Assembly: GCA_031268545.1 (NCBI GenBank)
Contig: JAIRXD010000036.1
Coordinates: 1 to 15,092 of the forward strand
Length of the DNA stretch: 15,092 bases
Source: Puniceicoccales bacterium
Lineage (GTDB): Bacteria; Verrucomicrobiota; Verrucomicrobiia; Opitutales; LL51
Direction: 5' to 3'
Shown here piece after piece: positions 1-5,993 of the stretch. The notes under the pieces were generated by a model. That model saw only the letters and a program-made list of their open reading frames with translations. It did not search any database and was not told where the DNA came from. A program made the translations under genes and the position numbers. Positions within the stretch are counted from its first letter, which is position 1. Each line of letters begins with the position of its first letter.

Positions 1-415
1 ATAGGATACTTCTGGCCAGGTTAACCGCGTCTTCATCCGAGTTATTATCCAGTACTTCATTCAGTACCTTTTCCGATTCCTGCCGGGAACCTATTTGCTT
101 TAAAAGTAGGCCAAAAAAAGCCTTTGCCAATTGGCTATCTGGATTTATTTTAGCCACACTTTCGGTAAGAATCTTCGATGCCTCGGAGACTTGACCGAAG
201 CTCATCTTCACCACCGCAAGGCCGATAAGTGGCAATTCACTTGACGGTCTTGCGGAAATCAATGCATCGAAAATACATTCTGCGTTGGATTTGAGCCCAC
301 AACCGGTAGCAACGTAACCAATGTCCATCAAAATGCGGATGATATCCGTTGGGATATCGGAATATTCCAACGGAGCATCCGGGATATCGGAAGAAAATAC
401 TTGGTTTTGACTCAA
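1..415 (-). CDS. yscG: YscG-like TPR needle chaperone (partial, C-terminus off the left edge)
   Basis: At least 138 codons run off the left edge on the minus strand. The first residues read MSQNQVFSSDIPDAP if the TTG start is counted as Met. The TPR-like helices (IIRILMDIGYVATGCG, then AECIFDALISARP, LPLIGLAVVKMSFGQVSEAS and so on) line up by eye with the start of Yersinia YscG and with HrpB1/HrpK-type T3SS TPR proteins. In Yersinia, YscG with YscE holds the needle subunit soluble in the cytoplasm; chlamydial CdsG has the same role for CdsF. The TTG start at 413-415 is chosen because a perfect AGGAGG lies six bases upstream, and the gene begins 16 bases after the needle gene ends. It is the last visible member of the leftward operon. 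With at least 138 aa it is longer than YscG (about 115 aa). Function is inferred from family and position. Confidence 0.75.
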   Translation of the reverse strand, partial: MSQNQVFSSDIPDAPLEYSDIPTDIIRILMDIGYVATGCGLKSNAECIFDALISARPSSELPLIGLAVVKMSFGQVSEASKILTESVAKINPDSQLAKAFFGLLLKQIGSRQESEKVLNEVLDNNSDEDAVNLARSIL

Positions 416-421
416 TCCAGG

Positions 422-427
422 CCTCCT
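422..427 (-). promoter_or_regulatory. Shine-Dalgarno site fixing a TTG start
   Basis: On the minus strand AGGAGG sits six bases before the TTG at 415. No ATG occurs in frame until about codon 30 of the YscG-like gene, inside its conserved first helix, so this site decides the start. Confidence 0.75.
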
Positions 428-431
428 ATCA

Positions 432-752
432 CTAACGTATGTTCTGGGTGATCTTTGATAATGTATCACCGATGGAACGCACGATACCAGTAGAAGTTGC
501 TGAAATTGTACCCCAGGTCTGGACCATTGATTGCAATTCCAACAATGTCCCCTGGTCAATCTCAGATGCACTTTGGCCATTTATCGATGCAAGAGAATCC
601 TTCAGGGATTTCTCGTAATCCTGCATATAGGTAGCAAGTATCTTATAGATATTAAGAATACTTACCTTACTTGACTCGCCCGTTTGGGAGCCTATCAATT
701 TGCCCTCTGAACGCTCGAACCATTGACCCCCTGTCCCTATTCCGTCTGACAT
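432..752 (-). CDS. sctF: Type III secretion needle subunit SctF (YscF/CdsF family)
   Basis: The protein is 106 aa and would polymerise into the extracellular T3SS needle. Its C-terminal half carries the family signature: LLELQ, then a Trp (QTWGTISA), then STGIVRSIGDTLSKITQ. This matches Yersinia YscF (LLADLQ...KWSVI...STIVRSMKD) almost position for position. It is predicted to form a helical hairpin, with the STGIVRSIGD helix lining the needle. YscF is 87 aa; the extra length is an N-terminal extension of about 20 residues rich in Gly and Ser, where needle subunits are usually flexible. A strong AGGAGG lies five bases before the ATG. Neighbours are the YscE-like co-chaperone upstream and the YscG-like chaperone downstream, the two partners that cap this subunit before export. 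Confidence 0.9.
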   Translation of the reverse strand: MSDGIGTGGQWFERSEGKLIGSQTGESSKVSILNIYKILATYMQDYEKSLKDSLASINGQSASEIDQGTLLELQSMVQTWGTISATSTGIVRSIGDTLSKITQNIR

Positions 753-757
753 AATTT

Positions 758-763
758 CCTCCT
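758..763 (-). promoter_or_regulatory. Strong Shine-Dalgarno site of the needle gene
   Basis: AAGGAGG on the minus strand, five bases before the sctF ATG. It is far stronger than the sites of the two upstream genes, which fits a subunit needed in many copies per machine. Confidence 0.7.
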
Positions 764-798
764 TGTTTATTGTTAATGTTAAAAAAATTGTTTCTAAT

Positions 799-1017
799 TT
801 ATTTAAATTTTTTGATTACTTCCTGAGCCTTTTCCAAGGCTACTTTTATCCTATTGTATACTTCAAACCGGTCTAGAGAAAGGCCTGAGTTCAACTTGTA
901 AACCAGCTCGGATTTATATCCGGCCAGCTTATCCAGTAGAGATCTCCTATAGTCGCCGCTGACATCATTTAGTAATAGACGCTCCATCTCCACCATTGTT
1001 ATCCTTTGCCTATCCAT
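799..1017 (-). CDS. yscE: YscE/CdsE-like T3SS needle co-chaperone
   Basis: A 72 aa, fully helical-looking protein. Read beside Yersinia YscE (66 aa) it keeps the same layout: a first helix with VEMERLLLN, a Leu/Lys-rich helix, a short turn (LNSGLSLDRF), and a closing helix VALEKAQEVIKKFK (YscE: ALESAIAIIHYVA). YscE and chlamydial CdsE form, with YscG/CdsG, the heterodimer that binds the needle subunit's C-terminal helix. The ATG follows the sctD stop by eight bases with a short GGA site, so the two are probably translationally coupled. The order D-E-F-G matches chlamydial cdsD-cdsE-cdsF-cdsG. The family call depends on size, helix pattern and position, since this family is poorly conserved. 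Confidence 0.7.
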   Translation of the reverse strand: MDRQRITMVEMERLLLNDVSGDYRRSLLDKLAGYKSELVYKLNSGLSLDRFEVYNRIKVALEKAQEVIKKFK

Positions 1018-1025
1018 TTTTCCAA

Positions 1026-2357
1026 TTACATATGTTCTACGTCCACTGTAACCGTTCCGTCCGGTCCTTTTATAACTATAAAATCTTTTTCTATATTATC
1101 AATAATATAACCACTTGGAAGTACAGAACCTTCAAAATATTTCCGGCCATCACGCATATTTATCCACTCTAAGCCGTTCTCATTGTACACTATGCTATCG
1201 ATCTTGCCGCCAAAATATTTTTCCGTACCAATGCTGGTATCCGCGGACATTTTTATCAAAAAAACTATATCGGTCCCGACATTGATGTTCTTTTCTATGT
1301 CTTCCTTAGCTATCAGCCAATTATTTTTATCCCGCTCAGTTAGTGTGCCACCAACGGTAACGCCGGTATCGCTACAACTAAATCTAATCTTATCATCCAA
1401 AGAATATTTTTTCAATATTTCGCCACCGGTTTTTAAGACCTTTGTCTGGGTAAGGACATTGTCTTCAAAATCCACAAGACCTTTTACCTCTTCCAGAATC
1501 CGATGTTTCATCCTGTCCCAGCGTACGGGGTTGAAGACATAGCCAGAGACCACAAATTTGCCCTGGGTGATTTCGTCAAACTTCACATCTATTTTTGCCT
1601 CCCTGAGGATCTCATCCACGGTGGCGCTTATCTTTTCACCGCTATATACCTTCACCTTTGCATTGGGATAGATGGAATTGATCTCGGCTTTGATCCTGGC
1701 CGACTGAGCCATTAGGCTAACATAACCAGTTACATAAATACTTCCATCTTCTAATTTTTTTACATCCGATGTGCCAGGGATTTTTAAATCTGCGATCTTA
1801 CTTTTTATTTCAAGTATTGGATCGACCGCTGTTTTTACCCTTTTATTCTTTGAAAAAAATACGATGGTTATCGATAGGGTAAGAGCTATGAGAAATTGGT
1901 AAAAAAACATTAAAAAATAAAATGATGTTTTTCTTTTTGGCCTAATTTCAGTCGAAGAATTGCCGTTTACACTTTTTTTACTTACCCCCTCCGGATCATC
2001 CTTTTTATCCTCAATGGGGTCGAGAATAGGTGCACTGGCCAGGGAAATTTTACCCCAGCCATCATCGTTTTCCGGGCCAATCATCAGCTGGGTCGTACCG
2101 AGAGTTATAAACTTAAAGATATCTCCAACTGTTTTTCCCTCAACCAGATGGCCATCGATAAACACATTACCATTCATAGGTTCCAGTTCGAATTTCGAAT
2201 TCGCTGTTTTCAGAATTTTTACATGCTTATCGACCACTAAAGCATCGCTTAGAACCAGATCACAGGAATCCTCAGAACCAACGATTATAGCCTCATCGGG
2301 CAACGCAAACTCTGCGCCTTGATGCGGCCCAGACAAAATTTTCAGCAATAACGCCAT
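1026..2357 (-). CDS. sctD: T3SS inner-membrane ring protein SctD (YscD/CdsD family, N-terminal FHA domain)
   Basis: A 443 aa bitopic membrane protein of the T3SS basal body. Residues 1 to about 98 form a cytoplasmic FHA-like domain (LKILSGPHQGAEFALP, IIVGSEDSCDLVLSD, VDKHVKI, FIDG), of the kind that in YscD contacts the cytosolic sorting platform. A charged linker at about 101-143 (KKDDPEGVSKK) leads to one transmembrane helix at about 144-168. The remaining 270 or so residues are periplasmic and hold BON-like modules (for example VYVTGYVS-type and FVVSGYVF strands), which build the ring. Length is close to Yersinia YscD (419 aa) and about half that of chlamydial CdsD, which I recall as having a second FHA domain. 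It is the first gene of the leftward operon, with no strong Shine-Dalgarno site upstream. Confidence 0.9.
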   Translation of the reverse strand: MALLLKILSGPHQGAEFALPDEAIIVGSEDSCDLVLSDALVVDKHVKILKTANSKFELEPMNGNVFIDGHLVEGKTVGDIFKFITLGTTQLMIGPENDDGWGKISLASAPILDPIEDKKDDPEGVSKKSVNGNSSTEIRPKRKTSFYFLMFFYQFLIALTLSITIVFFSKNKRVKTAVDPILEIKSKIADLKIPGTSDVKKLEDGSIYVTGYVSLMAQSARIKAEINSIYPNAKVKVYSGEKISATVDEILREAKIDVKFDEITQGKFVVSGYVFNPVRWDRMKHRILEEVKGLVDFEDNVLTQTKVLKTGGEILKKYSLDDKIRFSCSDTGVTVGGTLTERDKNNWLIAKEDIEKNINVGTDIVFLIKMSADTSIGTEKYFGGKIDSIVYNENGLEWINMRDGRKYFEGSVLPSGYIIDNIEKDFIVIKGPDGTVTVDVEHM

Positions 2358-2371
2358 AGCAGAACTGGACT

Positions 2372-2399
2372 ATGATATTTTTTTTACAAATTTGTTCAA
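2372..2399 (-). promoter_or_regulatory. Candidate sigma70-type promoter for the sctD operon
   Basis: On the minus strand TTGAAC (2399-2394) and TATCAT (2377-2372) are separated by 16 bases. They match the -35 consensus at four of six positions and the -10 at five of six. Transcription would begin around 2365, leaving a leader of only about eight bases before the sctD ATG. That agrees with the lack of a clear ribosome site there. No experiment supports it. Confidence 0.4.
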
Positions 2400-2435
2400 G
2401 CCCAAGGGGACAGGAAAATTACTTTTTTTACAAAT
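2379..2435. repeat. Pair of 13-bp direct repeats in the divergent T3SS control region
   Basis: TTTTTTTACAAAT occurs at 2379-2391 and again at 2423-2435, exactly 44 bases apart, in the 89-bp gap between sctD and sctW. The first copy fills the spacer of the candidate sctD promoter; the second ends 11 bases before the proposed sctW start. Equal face-of-helix spacing suggests paired binding sites for a regulator, though the T-runs make chance a real alternative. Confidence 0.5.
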
Positions 2436-2446
2436 AGCTGTTTTTA

Positions 2447-3844
2447 TTGCCAAAAATCGCAACTTTCATAACATATACGAAAGGGACTGTGGAAACTAAT
2501 TCGATATCTTCAACCACATTTGTGAATAGTTTGAGCCAGGCCGTAGGGGTCACCGGATCCTACCAGGGACAGGAGGTTAAGCTACACGAAAAGACATTGT
2601 CTGCCATTGAGTTAGCCGACAAAATGGATGACTTTGCAGCAACCAAAATAAAGCCAAGAGAGCCCATAAAGAATAGAAAAATCGAGACCAAAAATAAGAT
2701 CAAAGAGAAAGAGAAGATACTTTCCAGGGTCGCCAATCGCCTCGGCGGATTCCAAGATACCGACAAATACAAAAATTTCGAATCCTCCATGCGGCGACTG
2801 ATGAATCGATCGCTATTGGAGGGCGACCAAAAATCCGAAGGGTCAATCAAGGATATCCTATTAAAACAGGCAGCCGAGGACTTTGGCGAAGTCACCGAAC
2901 AGGATAATGCCATTCAGTATACCATTGAGGCCGAAGAGCTTGAACAATTTTCAGCGGAAACCGAGCTCAAGCAGGTAGAAAAAATGCAGAAGCGTCTAGA
3001 TGGCCGAACCGACTCCTTCGCCAGCCATAAAAGACAGGAACTAGGCGAGCAGGCAAAGGCGATTAAAGCCAGTATAAATGCATCAAAACTCTTTCAGGAT
3101 GAACTGGGTTCGGCTCAATTAAAGCTGCACAAGCACCACGGCAAAGAGATCAAGGATGGCTACAACCTGATTCCCAAGGCAGCCGAACTACTAAAAGAAC
3201 AGCAATTGGCTGGACAGAATAAGGATATGAATCCAACGGCCCTGGCAGCGGATTATCGAGACGAGGTGCTGCAGATGAACAGTCCCCTGGATTTATTCGA
3301 AAATTTTTACCAAAAACATGAGGGGAAAAAGGAAAAATTTAAGAGGTACATCGAATCGATGATCGAACTCCTCGGCCGGGACATGGAATCCATAAATCCT
3401 TCTCGCTCAACGGAAGAGCTGAAAGCAGTCCGGGATGGTCTATTCCGGGTGGAGATCTCAGGCCAGGCCCACGATGACATCGGAATCCTAGGGGAAGACA
3501 TCAAGAAAGTATTCCCCCAATTCACTGACAAAAAATTTACAAATGATGAACAACTCGTTGCCACAAGAGAACTTGTGAAAATGACTCAGAGTACTTTCAT
3601 CGGCGACGCCCAACTTTTAAAGTTGATTGAAATATTCGGTCCGACACCGGAAAGCAACCTAGAAGGCACAATATATTCGATGAACAGCGTCATGGATCTA
3701 GTGAGAAAATTTCCAATGAAATTTTTTAGCGATCCACAATCGAGGAATCAGCTACTCGATACGGCACAACATAAGCTGGACGAGTTGATTCTGCTAGAGG
3801 AAGAGGCAGATGATGGAAATCTATTCGAAGAGGAGACTCACTAG
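2447..3844 (+). CDS. sctW: T3SS gatekeeper SctW, a YopN-TyeA (CopN-like) fusion
   Basis: A 465 aa gatekeeper, which in known systems blocks effector export until host contact and is then secreted itself. The N-terminal 35 or so residues are Ser/Thr-rich and polar, as in T3SS export signals. A long helical HrpJ/YopN-type region follows (to about 365), with coiled-coil-like stretches near 100-220. The last 95 or so residues match Yersinia TyeA: RKFPMKFFSDPQSRNQLL against RLFPLGVFSDEEQRQNLL, then an acidic tail (LLEEEADDGNLFEE). Yersinia makes YopN and TyeA separately; here they are one chain. The start is uncertain: TTG at 2447 has no good ribosome site, and GTG at 2489 has AAGGGA only two bases upstream. 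It heads the rightward operon, and the chaperone gene starts nine bases after its stop. Confidence 0.85.
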   Translation: MPKIATFITYTKGTVETNSISSTTFVNSLSQAVGVTGSYQGQEVKLHEKTLSAIELADKMDDFAATKIKPREPIKNRKIETKNKIKEKEKILSRVANRLGGFQDTDKYKNFESSMRRLMNRSLLEGDQKSEGSIKDILLKQAAEDFGEVTEQDNAIQYTIEAEELEQFSAETELKQVEKMQKRLDGRTDSFASHKRQELGEQAKAIKASINASKLFQDELGSAQLKLHKHHGKEIKDGYNLIPKAAELLKEQQLAGQNKDMNPTALAADYRDEVLQMNSPLDLFENFYQKHEGKKEKFKRYIESMIELLGRDMESINPSRSTEELKAVRDGLFRVEISGQAHDDIGILGEDIKKVFPQFTDKKFTNDEQLVATRELVKMTQSTFIGDAQLLKLIEIFGPTPESNLEGTIYSMNSVMDLVRKFPMKFFSDPQSRNQLLDTAQHKLDELILLEEEADDGNLFEEETH

Positions 3845-3853
3845 GCATCGAAA

Positions 3854-4237
3854 ATGCAGGCAAATATTGATACAGTTATTCAGGAACTAGGTGGGCTGGT
3901 GGGGTTTAGCAATCTCAAAAAGAACGAGCATGGGGTTGTGCATTTGGAGATCCAGACCATCGGCCATCTGTTCATTGATGTGAGGGACGACAGCACATTC
4001 ATGTACCTATTGCGCAGCCATCGATTTCCAAGTTCACGGTTGTATATGAAGGCCTTAGAGCTATGTAATCCCCAGGCCGGCTATCAATTTCCGGTAAATC
4101 CGGTGCTCCAGGATGACGACATGCTTGGGTTTGCGATCAAGCACAGCTGCAATAATTTTACTATTGGAAAATTGGAAGATTCGATTAAACTACTTACTGA
4201 CCTACAGGATAGACTCGGAGGTTTTGATGTGGCATAA
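3854..4237 (+). CDS. SycN-like (CesT-fold) chaperone of the gatekeeper
   Basis: 127 aa, against 123 aa for Yersinia SycN, with the same run of elements: a first helix (IDTVIQELGGLVG), strands VVHLEIQTIGHLFIDV, a helix with YMKALELCNPQAG, strands MLGFAIKHSC, and a final helix (EDSIKLLTDLQDRLG). This is the small acidic class I chaperone plan, which binds an effector or gatekeeper N-terminus as a dimer. It sits nine bases after sctW, and sycN follows yopN-tyeA in Yersinia and pcr2 follows popN-pcr1 in Pseudomonas. It most likely binds SctW. Sequence identity to SycN is low, and a YscB-type or Scc1-type chaperone is the alternative. No second chaperone gene is visible, although YopN and CopN each use two. 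Confidence 0.65.
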   Translation: MQANIDTVIQELGGLVGFSNLKKNEHGVVHLEIQTIGHLFIDVRDDSTFMYLLRSHRFPSSRLYMKALELCNPQAGYQFPVNPVLQDDDMLGFAIKHSCNNFTIGKLEDSIKLLTDLQDRLGGFDVA

Positions 4238-4253
4238 AAAATGAGGCAAAAAA

Positions 4254-4694
4254 ATGGAAAATGATTCAAATAATAAGCCGATAAAGAAGACGAAAAGCGA
4301 CTTAGAAGAGAATTTTGAGATGGACTTTGGCCTGACTGGCATAACCAAGGGGTCGGATTTCAACAAACGTATGCGCCTGCCGTCCACCAGCAGCTTCGAT
4401 CCCAGCGATGGGAAAATAGAAGCTAAACTTTCTAAGGTGCTCAGAGTAAAGACTTTAGATGGCTCACTCATTCAGTTACTAAGGCCTGAGGTCACGAATC
4501 GAAGCATTCTTACCCCAACGCAATTCCGCAATAAAATAGGCGAACTGAGGGCAGTTTTTAGCCAAAAAAGGGAAGCCGATGGGAAAAATATCACCGAGCA
4601 AGAACTGTATAATGATATAGAACAGCTTCTGGGAGAAGAGGAAGAGAAATGCGAACTATTGGATCAGTATCGCCATATGCTGCTGATGGGATAG
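4254..4694 (+). CDS. sctX: Probable SctX/YscX-like T3SS export component
   Basis: 146 aa, against 122 aa for Yersinia YscX. The first 35 residues are polar and disordered-looking (NDSNNKPIKKTKSD). Residues 41-63 (RLPS...FDPSDGKIEAKLSKVL) resemble the YscX stretch LPDRYALPPDGHPVEPHLERL. The C-terminal half from residue 90 is a helical hairpin (FRNKIGELRAVF, then ELYNDIEQLLGEEEEK, then LLDQYRHMLLMG), placed like YscX's closing helices. In Ysc systems YscX binds YscY and the export gate SctV and is needed for early secretion. The Yersinia order yopN-tyeA-sycN-yscX is matched exactly, but no yscY or sctV follows. A gagg ribosome site lies seven bases before the ATG. The name is tentative and rests on synteny and a by-eye alignment. 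Confidence 0.5.
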   Translation: MENDSNNKPIKKTKSDLEENFEMDFGLTGITKGSDFNKRMRLPSTSSFDPSDGKIEAKLSKVLRVKTLDGSLIQLLRPEVTNRSILTPTQFRNKIGELRAVFSQKREADGKNITEQELYNDIEQLLGEEEEKCELLDQYRHMLLMG

Positions 4695-4830
4695 TCGGCT
4701 CGCGCGCGCGTCTATTTATAAAGGCCGTTTAATGGAACCCATGGGAACCCTGGTGTAAAAACCCCAACCAATGGTCTATGGCAAAAAAAATGTTTATCAG
4801 GCAGCGATTTTCATTTAACTCTGGATCGTT
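4695..4830. other. Intergenic stretch with an alternating CG tract
   Basis: This separates the T3SS operon from the housekeeping genes. A run of alternating C and G (CTCGCGCGCGCGT) begins six bases past the sctX stop and stands out in AT-rich surroundings. CGGC at 4696-4699 and GCCG about 30 bases on could pair and draw the tract into a stem, which would suit a transcription end, but there is no clean T-run. Farther on, GGAACCC is directly repeated around CCCATGGG. I see no small gene here. Confidence 0.4.
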
Positions 4831-5946
4831 GTGATTAAAGTTATCGATCGTTATGTTTTTTATCAATGGCTCAAATTTTTCCTGGTATTTTTCATCATAA
4901 CAATGGCCGTCCTGATTTTTGAGGATGCCTACAAAAATCTCGGCGACCTAATCAGATATGGCATTGAATTTCAAGATCTTATCAACTATTATGCCACACT
5001 GATGGTCACACTGCTACCACTGGGAATACCAGCAGCACTATTTTTATCCATCATCTTCCTAACCAGCATGTTACAGAAAAATAACGAGCTGATAGCGCTT
5101 AGTTGTGCCAAGATCGGCCTAGGAAGAATATCCCGAGTATTATGGCTAGTTGGCGCACTGTTATCGGTGGCCATGTTTAGAGTAAATACAGTATCGTCGC
5201 CGGCGGCCTTCGAATCACTCCGCAATTTTAAGGGAAAACTGCGCTTCATCAACGAAGCCAAAGACCTGGGCCTTGACGACATAGGGGTGGTCAGGAATCT
5301 CACGCTGTTCAGCGAAAATAAGGATAAGCTGTTGTATATTAACAGATTTAGTAAATATTCGCGCAATGCTTTCGGCCTATCCGTGCACCACTACGCCAAC
5401 GACATAGAGGTCCGCAGAATCACCGCCGAGCGAGGAAATTTCGACGAGGCGAATGGTTGCTGGAGATTATTCAATTGCCGAGAAGTTATTTTCGACACGA
5501 AGACCGGCAATCCGATATCGGCTAAGCCACATAAACATCTCATAGTAAACGAATTAAAAGACAATCCACGAACCATGTTGCTGCTGAAAAAAGACCTAAA
5601 AACCCTATCATTTTTTGAGCTGAAAGATTCCATTTCCCATTGTCGAAATAACCAGAGAGATAGACTTCGTGCCTATCTCGTAAGATATTACAGCACAATC
5701 TCTTCTGCGTTTTGCTGCCTGGCTATAATCGCCATGGGCGTGCCCTTTGTCACCTGCGGTACCAGGGTAAATCCATCGATTACGACGATAAAAGGCGTCG
5801 GGTTATTTTTTGCCTTCTATATAATAAATAGCCTCGGCATTGTTTTAGGCAGCAACGGAACACTTAACCCATTGATAGCGGCATGGTTCGGAAACATCAT
5901 CATCGCCTTGCTCGCAATTATATTTTTCAAAAAATCCCCGATATAA
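4831..5946 (+). CDS. LptF/LptG-family LPS export permease (YjgP/YjgQ)
   Basis: A 371 aa inner-membrane subunit of the LptB2FG transporter, which extracts lipopolysaccharide from the inner membrane for passage to the outer membrane. The N-terminus (IDRYVFYQWLKFFLVFF) is typical. Transmembrane helices fall at about 13-31, 57-80, 101-119, then 285-308, 320-340 and 347-366, around a periplasmic beta-jellyroll domain of about 160 residues. The motif NELIALSCAKIGLGRI after helix 2 is the family's cytoplasmic coupling segment, which contacts the LptB ATPase. GTG is the start, since the conserved N-terminus begins there. Only one permease gene is present, whereas lptF and lptG are often adjacent; which of the two this is cannot be decided. 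leuS follows after 47 bases, probably in one transcript. Confidence 0.85.
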   Translation: MIKVIDRYVFYQWLKFFLVFFIITMAVLIFEDAYKNLGDLIRYGIEFQDLINYYATLMVTLLPLGIPAALFLSIIFLTSMLQKNNELIALSCAKIGLGRISRVLWLVGALLSVAMFRVNTVSSPAAFESLRNFKGKLRFINEAKDLGLDDIGVVRNLTLFSENKDKLLYINRFSKYSRNAFGLSVHHYANDIEVRRITAERGNFDEANGCWRLFNCREVIFDTKTGNPISAKPHKHLIVNELKDNPRTMLLLKKDLKTLSFFELKDSISHCRNNQRDRLRAYLVRYYSTISSAFCCLAIIAMGVPFVTCGTRVNPSITTIKGVGLFFAFYIINSLGIVLGSNGTLNPLIAAWFGNIIIALLAIIFFKKSPI

Positions 5947-5993
5947 ATTTGCAATTTTAGGCTTGTTTTTTCATCAAAAAATCTGAAGTTCAT

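Noticed and set aside
1183..2322. Three plus-strand open frames of 70-120 codons opposite sctD
   Set aside because: They overlap a clearly conserved coding region and look like no known family.
2447..2489. GTG at 2489 as the sctW start
   Set aside because: AAGGGA is only two bases away, too close; TTG at 2447 kept, though still uncertain.
3854..4694. Possibility that the two small genes after sctW are effectors
   Set aside because: Their sizes, order and helix patterns fit chaperone and SctX roles better.
4720..4800. GGAACCC repeats around CCCATGGG as a recombination or attachment site
   Set aside because: They are short, occur once, and have no integrase or matching partner in the window.
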